DNA of 64,000 nucleotides from NCBI GenBank assembly GCA_046294345.1, contig JBKBJT010000010.1, positions 34,654 to 98,653 on the forward strand, read 5' to 3'. The stretch is from Ferrovibrio sp046294345 (lineage in GTDB: Bacteria > Pseudomonadota > Alphaproteobacteria > Ferrovibrionales > Ferrovibrionaceae). Below, piece by piece: positions 10,859 to 19,223 of this stretch (positions are counted from its first letter, which is position 1; each line of letters opens with the position of its first letter). The position numbers and the translations under genes were made by a program. Below the pieces are notes generated by a model. That model was not told where the DNA came from. It worked only from the letters and a program-made list of their open reading frames with translations, and searched no databases.

Positions 10859-12073
10859 ATGGATTACGAAGCCCTCTTCGGCCAGGCGGTCGACAAGTTG
10901 CGCGCGGAAAAGCGCTATCGGATTTTCACCGAACTGGCCCGCAATTGCGGCAGCTTTCCGGTTGCCGACAATTACAGCGGCATCGGTCCGGCCAAGATCA
11001 CCATCTGGTGCTCGAACGACTATCTCGGCATGGGCCAGCATCCGTCCGTGATCCAGGCCATGCAGCAGGCCGCCGCCCAGTTCGGCGCCGGCGCCGGTGG
11101 CACGCGCAATATTTCCGGCAACAGCCATGCCGTGGTCGAACTGGAAGCCGAACTGGCCGATCTGCACGGCAAGGAAGCCGCCCTGGCCTTCATGTCGGGC
11201 TACATAGCCAACCAGACCTCGCTGTCGACGCTCGCCAGACTGCTGCCCGGTTGCATCATCCTGTCGGATGCCGACAACCACAATTCGATGATCGAGGGCA
11301 TCCGCCAGTCCGGCTGCGAGCGTCATATCTTCCGCCACAACGACGTTGCGCATCTCGAAGAGTTGCTGAAGGGCCTGCCGGCGGACCGACCGAAGCTGGT
11401 TGCCTTCGAAAGCGTCTATTCGATGGATGGCGATATCGCCCCGATCCATGCCATCTGCGACCTGGCCGACAGATACGGCGCCATGACCTATCTGGACGAG
11501 GTGCATGCCGTCGGCCTTTATGGCAACCGGGGCGGCGGCATCGCCGACCGCGACAATGCCATGCAGCGCCTGCACATCATCCAGGGCACGCTGGGCAAGG
11601 CCTTCGGCGTCGTGGGCGGCTATATCGCCGGCTCGAAGACCATGGTCGATGCCGTGCGATCCTATGCCCCGGCCTTCATCTTCTCCACCGCCATGCCGCC
11701 GGCGATTGCCGCCGCCGCAGCCGCCAGCGTACGGCATCTCAAACAGAGCCAGGCCGAGCGTAACCGCCATCAGGAACGTGCCGCGACCCTGCGCCGGATG
11801 CTGCTGAACGCCGGCCTGCCGGTGCTGGTCAACCAGAGCCATATCGTGCCCGTCATGGTCGGCGATCCGGCCCTGTGCAAGGCCGCCTCCGACATGCTGC
11901 TGGCCGATCACGGCATCTACATCCAGCCGATCAACTACCCGACGGTGCCGCGCGGCACCGAGCGGCTGCGCATCACACCCACGCCGGTGCATACCGATGC
12001 GATGATGCAAGCCCTGACCACCGCGCTGCTGGATGTCTGGCAGCGCCTGGGCCTGAGCCGCAAGGCGGCCTGA
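10859..12073 (+). CDS. hemA: 5-aminolevulinate synthase (ALAS)
   Basis: The 404-residue PLP enzyme condenses glycine and succinyl-CoA to 5-aminolevulinate, the first step of tetrapyrrole synthesis by the C4 route typical of alphaproteobacteria. It opens MDYEALFGQAVDKLRAEKRY, with CSNDYLGMGQHP, the glycine-rich GAGAGGTRNISGNSH, the DEVHAVGLYG segment that contacts PLP, and the Schiff-base Lys247 in QGTLGKAFGVVGGY. Length and motifs match the family throughout. The 214-base region upstream should hold its promoter; a short palindrome there (10667-10679) is the only structure noticed. Confidence 0.97.
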   Translation: MDYEALFGQAVDKLRAEKRYRIFTELARNCGSFPVADNYSGIGPAKITIWCSNDYLGMGQHPSVIQAMQQAAAQFGAGAGGTRNISGNSHAVVELEAELADLHGKEAALAFMSGYIANQTSLSTLARLLPGCIILSDADNHNSMIEGIRQSGCERHIFRHNDVAHLEELLKGLPADRPKLVAFESVYSMDGDIAPIHAICDLADRYGAMTYLDEVHAVGLYGNRGGGIADRDNAMQRLHIIQGTLGKAFGVVGGYIAGSKTMVDAVRSYAPAFIFSTAMPPAIAAAAAASVRHLKQSQAERNRHQERAATLRRMLLNAGLPVLVNQSHIVPVMVGDPALCKAASDMLLADHGIYIQPINYPTVPRGTERLRITPTPVHTDAMMQALTTALLDVWQRLGLSRKAA

Positions 12074-12199
12074 AGCCACCGGCCCAACCGGAAGATTCAT
12101 AAACCGGGTCGGAAATCCCCTCTGCGGCGGGCGAGGGCATATTTTCCGCCGCGTTTCCAAATTTTTATCTGTTTGGGGCGTTTCTGTATGGCATGAACG

Positions 12200-12760
12200 A
12201 TGGATATTCATGAGCTACTTGTAGTAGTTTTTGAAATATTCAAATCTCTATCCTGCAACGCCGCGATGTCGCAACAGATCTTCCGCTCGCTCACGGATTT
12301 CGGGTTTTCCATTTCCCAGCTGCAGACCCTGCGGGAACGGCTGAGTGTGCCCCAGTTCGTCTATTTTTCCGGCCCGGCCGGCGGCGGCAAGACCAAGGCT
12401 GCCTTGATGGTGGCTTGGACCTATTTCCAGGCCCTGAACCGGCCGATCAGGTTCGACGGCCAGGACATGACCACCGACCAGATCCGCCAGGCCGCCAAGG
12501 AGCATAACTACGCCATCCTGTTCAACGACATGGCATCGGTGCACGATTACATGAAAGCCGGCTATTGCCTGGATTGCCGGATGATAGCCCTTGGCATCGC
12601 CTTCGATGGGCCGGCGATCGCCGCCCAGGCCCATGCGTATCTGCTGGCCTATCTGCCGGGATTGGCGACCCGAAACGATGTCACCGTCATCGCCGTCGGC
12701 CGCGACAGCGAGGATCCCGACAACCCCGTTCACAACGTCGATCTCTACGCGCCTGAGTAA
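12200..12760 (+). CDS. Small P-loop protein of unknown function
   Basis: The frame encodes up to 186 residues. The one clear motif is a Walker A loop, FSGPAGGGKTKAALMVAW (near residues 57-73). A later ILFNDMASV may supply an acidic Walker B-like position, but this is uncertain. The loop context resembles secretion or pilus ATPases, yet the protein is far too short for those. The first 22 codons are AT-rich and unlike the rest, so the ATG at 12266 (MSQQIFRSLTDFG) may be the real start; neither start has a clear ribosome-binding site. No family is recognised. Confidence 0.65.
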   Translation: MDIHELLVVVFEIFKSLSCNAAMSQQIFRSLTDFGFSISQLQTLRERLSVPQFVYFSGPAGGGKTKAALMVAWTYFQALNRPIRFDGQDMTTDQIRQAAKEHNYAILFNDMASVHDYMKAGYCLDCRMIALGIAFDGPAIAAQAHAYLLAYLPGLATRNDVTVIAVGRDSEDPDNPVHNVDLYAPE

Positions 12761-12814
12761 CTGCGCATGCTCTGCGCCATGTTGCCGCAGATCGCATATT
12801 CGACCCGGATTCGT

Positions 12815-12828
12815 TTGATCTCGATCAA
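12815..12828. promoter_or_regulatory. FNR/FixK-type box
   Basis: The sequence TTGATCTCGATCAA is an exact match to the TTGAT-N4-ATCAA consensus of FNR/FnrL/FixK regulators. Its centre is about 117 bases before the OmpW-type start codon, which suits a position upstream of a promoter. FNR control of ompW is known in E. coli; here regulation is inferred from the site alone. Confidence 0.65.
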
Positions 12829-12938
12829 CGCGGACTGACTCCCGATTGTCATGATGCGCCCGCGACGTTCCTCCCCGGACGCGCGGAACAGGCATCGCTA
12901 CAGTTTGGCGATGCGGATAAATGACAATGGAGCGCATG

Positions 12939-13592
12939 ATGCGTATCGGAAAAACTCTCGCGGCCGCCGGCGCGGCTCTTCTGCTGTTTGGCGCGCTTCC
13001 CACTGAAGTCTTCGCCCAGGATGGCAAGTCCGCCGGCGACATCATGGTGCGCGGCCGCATTATCGGCCTGCTGCCCGACGAGGATTCCACGGTGACTGTA
13101 ATCGGCGGCGACGTCGATGCCAGCAACGCCTATACCGGCGAAGTGGATTTCACGTATTTCTTCACCGACAACATCGCGGCCGAACTGATCGCGGCCACCA
13201 CCAAGCACAAGATGCAGGTGGATGGCAGCAGCAGCGGCAATGTGGGCCTGGGCAATGTGTGGCTGCTGCCGCCGACGCTCACCCTGCAGTACCACTTCAT
13301 GCCGAAACAGGCTTTCAGCCCCTATATCGGTGCCGGCGCGACCTACGCGGTTTTCTATAACAAGGATGTCCCCAGCACTCTGCGCAGCGTCGACTATGAC
13401 AATGCCTGGGGCGTCGCCCTGCAGGCCGGCTTCGACTACAAGATCGCCGGCAACTGGTACTTCAACGCCGACGTGAAGAAGATTTTCCTGAACACCGACG
13501 TCACGGTGGTTACGAGCAACGGCACCGTGGTCAACGCGGATGTCGATCTCGACCCCTGGGTGGTCGGCGTCGGCGTCGGCTACAAGTTCTGA
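12939..13592 (+). CDS. OmpW-family outer membrane protein
   Basis: The product is about 217 residues, with a signal peptide (MRIGKTLAAAGAALLLFGALP, cleavage near VFAQD) and an eight-strand beta-barrel pattern ending in the terminal Phe of GVGVGYKF. Family features include the MVRGRIIGLLPD opening strand, the ELIAATTKHKM segment, QYHFMPKQAFSPYIGAG and the closing DPWVVGVGVGYKF. OmpW forms a narrow hydrophobic channel. Of several clustered ATGs the one used here has GGAG at 6-base spacing; starts at 12921 or 12936 are possible. A consensus FNR box lies upstream and a terminator downstream. Confidence 0.9.
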   Translation: MRIGKTLAAAGAALLLFGALPTEVFAQDGKSAGDIMVRGRIIGLLPDEDSTVTVIGGDVDASNAYTGEVDFTYFFTDNIAAELIAATTKHKMQVDGSSSGNVGLGNVWLLPPTLTLQYHFMPKQAFSPYIGAGATYAVFYNKDVPSTLRSVDYDNAWGVALQAGFDYKIAGNWYFNADVKKIFLNTDVTVVTSNGTVVNADVDLDPWVVGVGVGYKF

Positions 13593-13675
13593 TCAGGCAT
13601 CCGGGTCCGAGCGATCGGACCCGGTCCGCCCTCGGGTCGTATCCGGCGGTTAATCCACCCTCGCCGCCGGACTCC

Positions 13676-13713
13676 GCCCCGCCGCCTCCGCCTCCTGGCG
13701 GGGGCGTTTTTTT
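13676..13713 (+). terminator. Rho-independent terminator after the OmpW-type gene
   Basis: A GC stem (GCCCCGCC at 13676-13683 with GGCGGGGGC at 13697-13705, one bulge) is followed by a run of seven T. It ends 79 bases before chorismate mutase. Confidence 0.75.
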
Positions 13714-13791
13714 GCCTGCCGGCCTGCTTGACCCTCGCAGCGCGGCCCGCATCATGGGCGCCCCGAATGCGCCCACCCGGCAGGATCCGCC

Positions 13792-14091
13792 ATGACCATC
13801 CATCCCGAACTGCAACGCTTGCGCGACAGCATCGACAATATCGATGCCGCCTTGATCCATCTGCTGGCCGAACGCTTCAAATGCACCCAGGCCGTCGGCC
13901 GCCTGAAGGCCGCCGAGAACCTGCCCCCGGCGGATCCGGCCCGCGAGGCGCGCCAGATCGCCCGCCTGCGCCAGCTGGCCGAAACCGCCAAACTGGATCC
14001 CGATTTCGCCGAGAAATTCCTCGCCTTCATCGTGCGGGAAGTGATTCATCATCACGAGGCCATCGCCGAACAGGCGAAATCGGCCCGCTAG
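13792..14091 (+). CDS. Chorismate mutase, AroQ type
   Basis: The 99-residue all-helical protein matches stand-alone AroQ chorismate mutases, which convert chorismate to prephenate for Phe/Tyr synthesis. Visible elements are LRDSIDNIDAALIHLLAERFKCTQAVGRLKA, giving the Arg and Lys of helix 1, the D-x-x-R-E pattern around DPAREARQ, and the C-terminal FIVREVIHHHEAI helix. It is monofunctional, with no dehydratase or DAHP synthase fused. AGGA precedes the ATG. It lies far from the trp genes in this window. Confidence 0.9.
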   Translation: MTIHPELQRLRDSIDNIDAALIHLLAERFKCTQAVGRLKAAENLPPADPAREARQIARLRQLAETAKLDPDFAEKFLAFIVREVIHHHEAIAEQAKSAR

Positions 14092-14099
14092 GCAAACTG

Positions 14100-14258
14100 C
14101 TATATCCGGCCCATCAGCAACAGAACGATCACGATGATCAGCAGGATGCCGATGCCGCCGCTGGGGTAATAGCCCCAGCCGCTGCTGTATGGCCAGGTCG
14201 GCACGGCGCCGATCAGCAGGATGATCAGGATGATCAGGAGAATGGTGCCGATACCCAT
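14100..14258 (-). CDS. DUF3309 small hydrophobic protein
   Basis: This 52-residue product has two hydrophobic stretches around a short polar loop: MGIGTILLIILIILLIGAVP, then PTWPYSSGWGYYPSGG, then GIGILLIIVIVLLLMGRI. That pattern is diagnostic for DUF3309, small membrane peptides common in alpha- and betaproteobacteria. Function is unknown; the family often sits among envelope-stress genes. AAAGGG lies upstream of the ATG. It shares strand and area with two other small envelope genes. Confidence 0.85.
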   Translation of the reverse strand: MGIGTILLIILIILLIGAVPTWPYSSGWGYYPSGGIGILLIIVIVLLLMGRI

Positions 14259-14351
14259 GCCATCGCCCTTTCGGAGTTGAAGTTACGGGCCAATATGAAT
14301 TTATGAGACGGGCCGGCGGGCATGCCCGCCGGCCGCGGCACGCGCCGGTTC

Positions 14352-14669
14352 CTACTTCACCACGAGGTCGTTACGCACGCTGCGCACGCCCTGCACGCTG
14401 CGGGCGATCTGCTCGGCCCTCGTCTTGGCCTGGGCGGTATCGACGAAACCGCTCAGCTGCACGACATCCTTGAAGGTCTCGACACTGATCTGGCCGGCCT
14501 TGGTGACCGGATCCCGGATCAGCTCGGCCTTAACCTTGGTGGTGATGGCCGCCGAATCGATATATTCGCCGGTCGATTCCTGCTTCGACGTCGAGGAGCA
14601 GGCAGCAACGCCTCCACCCAGCATCGCCACGATGGCAAGGCTGCGGGCAACAGAACCAATGGTCAGCAT
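14352..14669 (-). CDS. BON-domain lipoprotein
   Basis: The 105-residue product has a lipoprotein signal peptide (MLTIGSVARSLAIVAMLGGGVAAC, lipobox GVAAC). One BON domain follows: ITTKVKAELIRDP, then VETFKDVVQLSGFVD and ARSVQGVRSVRNDLVVK. BON domains, as in OsmY, bind phospholipid or other envelope surfaces and are often osmotically induced. The mature protein would be a small envelope-attached module. Its role is inferred from the domain only. Confidence 0.88.
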   Translation of the reverse strand: MLTIGSVARSLAIVAMLGGGVAACSSTSKQESTGEYIDSAAITTKVKAELIRDPVTKAGQISVETFKDVVQLSGFVDTAQAKTRAEQIARSVQGVRSVRNDLVVK

Positions 14670-14764
14670 GTCAATTTCCTTTTTTCAGGTTGCTGATAGG
14701 GGATTGAGAATGTGCAGTGAAACGGACTGAACAGCCCGAACAGCCAGTGGCGCCGTTAAAACCC

Positions 14765-15031
14765 TCAGCGCCAGGCCGGTTTGCCGAGATTGATCTGGTC
14801 TTCGTCCGTCATCGCGCCGGTCGCCGCGCCGGCGGCGCCGCCGATCACCGCGCCTGTCAAGGGCGCACCCATCACGGCACCGCCCACTGCGCCGGCTCCG
14901 GCGCCGATTGCGCCGCCTGAGAGCGCACGATCCGATGTGGAACTGCCGCAGGCGCTGACGCCGAGGCCGGCCGTCAGCAGGGCCATGGCCGCTGCGGCAC
15001 CGACCAGCCGCTTTCTCGTCATGATCTGCAT
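14765..15031 (-). CDS. Glycine-zipper lipoprotein
   Basis: The 88-residue product has a lipoprotein signal (MQIMTRKRLVGAAAAMALL, lipobox SAC). A glycine-zipper region follows (GGAIGAGAGAVGGAVMGAPL, then AVIGGAAGAATGA), and the tail is short and charged. Such proteins sit in the outer membrane or periplasm; no reaction is known. The chosen ATG has GGAGG six bases upstream; in-frame ATGs at 15043 and 15070 are weaker. The compact set of three small minus-strand envelope genes suggests shared stress-linked use, although each has its own spacer. Confidence 0.8.
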   Translation of the reverse strand: MQIMTRKRLVGAAAAMALLTAGLGVSACGSSTSDRALSGGAIGAGAGAVGGAVMGAPLTGAVIGGAAGAATGAMTDEDQINLGKPAWR

Positions 15032-15180
15032 GATCGCCTCCATCGCTGTTTCTCTGCCTGCGCGGGGCATCCCACGCAGGGCAGTCGAAACCAGAACGAT
15101 GTCAACTCATGCCGGTTCCCCACGCAGGCAGGGAAAGCCGCAGAAATCTCACAATTGCGGGAAATCCCGCGATTGAGGCG

Positions 15181-16023
15181 TCAGACGAAGAAATCCGGGA
15201 TCAGGTCGGTTTCAGCCGTGCCGGGATGCCGGTAACGGGCAAGATCCGTCAGCCCGGCTCCGCGCAGGACCTCATCGTCGATGAAGAAATTCCCGGTGCA
15301 GTCGCGCGACGGACGGGTCAGGATCACATGGGCCGCATCGGCCATGATCTCCACCTTACGGCATTTCTTGCGCAGCTCGGGCCCGGTGATCACGTTCATC
15401 GCGTCGGTGTCGATGGCAGTGCGCGGCCACAGCGCGTTCACCGCCACGCCCTTCTTGCGGAACTCGCCGGCCATACCCAGCACGCACATGCTCATGCCGA
15501 ATTTCGCCATCGTATAGGCGACATGCGGACTGAACCAGCGCTCCTCCATGCTCAGCGGCGGCGACAGGTTCAGGATATGCGGATTCTGCGCCTTCAGCAG
15601 ATGCGGCAGGCATTTCTGGCTGCACAGATAGGTGCCGCGCGTATTGATCTGGTGCATCAGGTCGTAACGCTTCATCGGCGTTTCCAGCGTGCCGGTCAGC
15701 GAGATGGCCGAAGCGTTGTTGACCAGGATATCGAGGCCACCGAAGGTTTCGACGGTCTTCTGCACGGCGGCTTCCACCACCGCCTCCTCGCGCACATCCA
15801 CCACGATGGGCAACGCCTTGCCGCCCGCCTTTTCGATAGCCTCGGCCGCCGTGTAGATCGTGCCGGCCAGCTTGGGATGCGGCTCGGTGGTCTTTGCGGC
15901 GATGGCGATATTGGCGCCGTCTTTCGCTGCGCGCAGCGCGATGGCCAGGCCGATGCCGCGGCTGGCGCCGGTGATGAACAGGGTTTTGCCCTGCAGCGAT
16001 CCGGTCTTGATGACTTCGGTCAT
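15181..16023 (-). CDS. Short-chain dehydrogenase/reductase, HSDL2-like
   Basis: The 280-residue Rossmann enzyme has the NAD(P) loop TGASRGIG, the NNAS motif and the catalytic Y-x-x-x-K in AYTMAKFGMSM. The unusual HILNLSPPLSMEERWFSPHVAYT stretch and the RPSRDCTGNFFIDDEVLRGAG ending are those of the hydroxysteroid dehydrogenase-like 2 group, linked to lipid metabolism. The substrate is unknown. The start is MTEVIKTGSLQGK; a 27-codon upstream extension runs into the neighbouring gene. It follows a metallo-hydrolase and an acyl-CoA dehydrogenase on the same strand, which fits fatty-acid or acyl-CoA use. Confidence 0.9.
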   Translation of the reverse strand: MTEVIKTGSLQGKTLFITGASRGIGLAIALRAAKDGANIAIAAKTTEPHPKLAGTIYTAAEAIEKAGGKALPIVVDVREEAVVEAAVQKTVETFGGLDILVNNASAISLTGTLETPMKRYDLMHQINTRGTYLCSQKCLPHLLKAQNPHILNLSPPLSMEERWFSPHVAYTMAKFGMSMCVLGMAGEFRKKGVAVNALWPRTAIDTDAMNVITGPELRKKCRKVEIMADAAHVILTRPSRDCTGNFFIDDEVLRGAGLTDLARYRHPGTAETDLIPDFFV

Positions 16024-16045
16024 GATGTCCTCCCGGTTTTTTTGC

Positions 16046-17170
16046 TTATTGCGCTGCCTGGTCGACGCTGTCGCAGCGCTGGAATTCGTAAACGCCCTTC
16101 TCATTCAGCCGCCGCACCACCAGCCCCTCGCGCATCAGGTGATGCAGATGGGCCAGCGCCTCGCCGGCCGCCAGTGTCATGTGATCGCTGATATCCCGCC
16201 GGAACAGCAGCGGCAGCGTCTCGATCACCGTATGCGGCCGTTCCAGCGCCGCCAGCAGGGCATCAAGCCTGGTGGCATGGTGCCGCTGCAGCATGGCGAT
16301 GCGCTGGTGCAGGCCAACGAAAGGATCGCCATGGGCCGGCAGCACCAGGATATCGCGCGGCAGATGGCTGAACTTGGCAAAGGAATCAAGATACTGCGTC
16401 AGCGGTCCAGCCTCGGGTTCGCCGGGATAGACGCCGATATGCGGCGAGATGCGCGGCAGCACCTGGTCGCCGGAGATCAGCACGTCGAGCGACGGGCAAT
16501 ACAGGCAGGCATGTTCCGGCGAATGGCCGCGACCGACGATCACCTGCCAGTCATGGGTGCCGATGCGGATGATGTCGCCCTCGGACATGCGATGGAAACC
16601 GCGCGGGATCGGCGTCACCGCCTTGGCGAAATTGCCGAAGCCGCGCGACCTGATCGCGTCGAGCTGTCCCGCATCGAAGCCCAGTCGCTCGTAGAAGGCG
16701 ACCACATCGGCCGGCACTTCGGGCAACCGCTCAAGCTCCAGCATGCGGCCAAAGCTCCATTCGCCCAGCGTCATCCACAGCGGCGCATCGAATTTCTGCT
16801 GCAGCCAGCCGGCCAGGCCCAGATGGTCGGGATGGAAATGCGTGCACAGGATGCGAGTGATCGGTTTGCCGCCCAGATGGGCGGCGATCACCTGTTCCCA
16901 GATCGCCTGCAGCTTCGACGACCGCACGCCGGTATCCACCAGGGTCCAGCCCTCGCCATCCTCCAGCAGCCACAGATTGATGTAATCCAGGCCCGGGATC
17001 GGGATCGGCATGCGCAGCCACAGCACGCCCGGCCGCATCTGCATCACCGCGCCATCGCCCGGCCGGCCGCCATTCGGCTCATTGGCAAAGGGATATTTCA
17101 GGCTGGCGCCGCCATCGGGCGTCGGCGTGCCGTCGATCATCGGAATGGAATCGTCTGCGGTATCTGCCAC
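16046..17170 (-). CDS. Metallo-beta-lactamase-fold hydrolase
   Basis: The 374-residue protein has the dinuclear-metal motif THFHPDHLG, followed by GRGHSPEHACLY and SGDQVLPRISPHIGVYP and a C-terminal helical region ending near LNEKGVYEFQR. This architecture is that of MBL-fold hydrolases that often accompany fatty-acid-oxidation genes. The natural substrate may be an acyl thioester, but this is inference. Translation seems to begin at GTG. The downstream SDR starts 22 bases after its stop, so the two are likely co-transcribed. Confidence 0.88.
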   Translation of the reverse strand: MADTADDSIPMIDGTPTPDGGASLKYPFANEPNGGRPGDGAVMQMRPGVLWLRMPIPIPGLDYINLWLLEDGEGWTLVDTGVRSSKLQAIWEQVIAAHLGGKPITRILCTHFHPDHLGLAGWLQQKFDAPLWMTLGEWSFGRMLELERLPEVPADVVAFYERLGFDAGQLDAIRSRGFGNFAKAVTPIPRGFHRMSEGDIIRIGTHDWQVIVGRGHSPEHACLYCPSLDVLISGDQVLPRISPHIGVYPGEPEAGPLTQYLDSFAKFSHLPRDILVLPAHGDPFVGLHQRIAMLQRHHATRLDALLAALERPHTVIETLPLLFRRDISDHMTLAAGEALAHLHHLMREGLVVRRLNEKGVYEFQRCDSVDQAAQ

Positions 17171-17267
17171 GAAAGGCCTGCGGAGCTGGGGTTTTTGTTA
17201 TGAGCGCCAACTGTAGTTTCCCGTTGACGTAAGCGTCAATGCGGCGAAGTCCAGCGGATCGGCCATG

Positions 17268-17296
17268 AAAAAGGCCGGGGCTATGCCGCCCCGGCC
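17268..17296 (-). terminator. Rho-independent terminator after the acyl-CoA dehydrogenase gene
   Basis: Read on the minus strand, a perfect 9-bp stem (GGCCGGGGC with GCCCCGGCC) and 6-base loop are followed by five T. It separates the acyl-CoA dehydrogenase transcript from the two genes beyond it. Confidence 0.85.
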
Positions 17297-17330
17297 CGTT
17301 AATGACGTGTGACGCTACGGAAAAGGCGAT

Positions 17331-19124
17331 TTAGGCCCGTAGCAGTTCCGGCGTCACTTCGGCGAGCGCCGCGCTGCCTTCGGTGGCCGACCGGCACAGG
17401 CCATCCACCGTGGACAGCACCTGTTCGGCAAACAGCCGCGCCGACACGATCTTGGCGGTGAAATACGGATCGGTGGACCCGCCCGCGATTTCCGCCTTCG
17501 CCGCCAGTGCCTGCCGCGCCAGCAGCCAGCCGCCCACCGTGGTGGCAAAGCCGCGCAGGAAGGGCGTCGCGCCGGCCAGCGCCGCGTTGGGATCCTTGGC
17601 CAGCTGCTGGCCCATCCAGACCGAGGCTTTGCCCAGCGACTTCAGCGCTCCATCCAGGTTCGCCTGGATGCTGGCGAAACCCTCGCCGGCCTTGGCCAGG
17701 TCCGCCACCGTGCCGCCAATCTCGGCGAACAGCGCCTTCACCGTCTCGCCGCCATTCAGCGGCAATTTGCGCGTCACCAGGTCGATGGCCTGGATGCCGT
17801 TGGTACCTTCATAAATCGGCAAGATGCGGGCGTCGCGGTAATGCTGGGCCGCGCCGGTTTCCTCGATGAAGCCCATGCCGCCATGGAGCTGCACACCCAT
17901 GGATGCGACTTCGCAGCCGATATCGGTGGCCCAGGCCTTCGACAGCGGCGTGAACAGCTCCACCATTGCCTTCCAGTGCTTGCGCTGGGCTTCGTCGGGA
18001 TGATGATGCGCGCGGTCGATGGCGGCCGCGTTCAGGTAGATCAGGCCGCGACACGCCTCGGTCAGGCTGCGCATCAGCATCAGCGTGCGGCGCACGTCGG
18101 GATGCTCGATGATCGCCACATGCTGCTCGGCATTCATGCCGGGATGGCGGCCCTGTTTGCGCTGCTCGGCGTAATCCAGCGCCTGCTGGTAGGCGCGCTC
18201 GGCAATCGCCAGACCCTGGCAGCCCACGGACAGGCGAGCGTTGTTCATCATGGTGAACATGCAGCGCATGCCCTGGTTCTCGGCGCCCAGCAGCCAGCCG
18301 ATGCATTCGTCATTGTCGCCGTAGCTCATCACGCAGGTCGGGCTGGCATGGATGCCCAGCTTGTGTTCCAGCGACACCACGCGCAGATCGTTGCGCTTGC
18401 CCGGGTTGCCGTTGGCGTCGGGGATGAATTTCGGCACGATGAACAGCGAGATGCCCTTGGTGCCCGGCGGCGCATCGGGCAGGCGGGCCAGCACGAGATG
18501 CACGATATTCTCGGCCATGTCGTGTTCGCCATAGGTGATGAAAATCTTCATCCCCTTGATCTTGTAGGTCCCGTCGCCCACCGGCACGGCCTTCGACTTC
18601 AGCGCCCCCACATCCGAACCGGCCTGCGGCTCGGTCAAGTTCATCGAGCCGGTCCACTGGCCCGACACCATCTTGGGCAGGTACAGCGCCTTCTGTTCAT
18701 CCGTGCCATGCGCCATGATCGCGTCGATGGCGCCCTGGGTCAGCAGCGGGCAGAGCGAAAACGAAAGATTGGCCGCCTGCACCATTTCCTGCGCCGCCAT
18801 GGTCAGCGCCCAGGGCATCGCGCCGCCGCCGAGCTCTTCGGGAAACGGCATGCCGTTCCAGCCGCCATCGACGAATTTCCTGTAGGCATCGGCGAAGCCC
18901 GGTGCGGTGCGCACCACGCCGTTGTCCAGCTTGGCACCTTCCTTGTCGCCGCCGCGGTTGAGCGGCGAGAGCACGCCGGCCGCGAATTTGGCCGCCTCTT
19001 CCAGCACGGCGCCGGCGGTTTCGCCCTCGGCATTTTCCAGACCCGGCAGGGTGGCCAGTTCGGCCAGCCCGGCTATCTGCTCCAGGGTGAAACGCATATC
19101 CTTGACGGGGGCGGCGTATTCCAT
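17331..19124 (-). CDS. Acyl-CoA dehydrogenase, long C-terminal type (DmdC-like)
   Basis: The 597-residue FAD enzyme has LTEPQAGSDVGALKSKA (flavin contact), the central beta domain, and a C-terminal helical domain with the catalytic Glu in ILPIYEGTNGIQAIDLVTRK. About 130 residues follow that are absent from short acyl-CoA dehydrogenases and typical of the ~600-residue group that includes 3-methylmercaptopropionyl-CoA dehydrogenase (DmdC). The specific acyl-CoA cannot be assigned. The start MEYAAPVKDMRFTL is supported by AAGGGAGAC upstream. It heads a minus-strand set but has its own terminator. Confidence 0.93.
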   Translation of the reverse strand: MEYAAPVKDMRFTLEQIAGLAELATLPGLENAEGETAGAVLEEAAKFAAGVLSPLNRGGDKEGAKLDNGVVRTAPGFADAYRKFVDGGWNGMPFPEELGGGAMPWALTMAAQEMVQAANLSFSLCPLLTQGAIDAIMAHGTDEQKALYLPKMVSGQWTGSMNLTEPQAGSDVGALKSKAVPVGDGTYKIKGMKIFITYGEHDMAENIVHLVLARLPDAPPGTKGISLFIVPKFIPDANGNPGKRNDLRVVSLEHKLGIHASPTCVMSYGDNDECIGWLLGAENQGMRCMFTMMNNARLSVGCQGLAIAERAYQQALDYAEQRKQGRHPGMNAEQHVAIIEHPDVRRTLMLMRSLTEACRGLIYLNAAAIDRAHHHPDEAQRKHWKAMVELFTPLSKAWATDIGCEVASMGVQLHGGMGFIEETGAAQHYRDARILPIYEGTNGIQAIDLVTRKLPLNGGETVKALFAEIGGTVADLAKAGEGFASIQANLDGALKSLGKASVWMGQQLAKDPNAALAGATPFLRGFATTVGGWLLARQALAAKAEIAGGSTDPYFTAKIVSARLFAEQVLSTVDGLCRSATEGSAALAEVTPELLRA

Positions 19125-19223
19125 CTCGGTCTCCCTTGAACCGCGCGACTGTACAATAAGGCGCTGCATAATATGGTCCGGAACGCCTAGCAAGGCCAAT
19201 GCCCGCCGGCGTAAACTTGGCCC

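Noticed and set aside
12124..12160. Possible terminator after hemA
   Set aside because: A 7-bp GCGGCGG/CCGCCGC stem exists but the loop is 15 bases and the T-rich part is interrupted; too weak to list.
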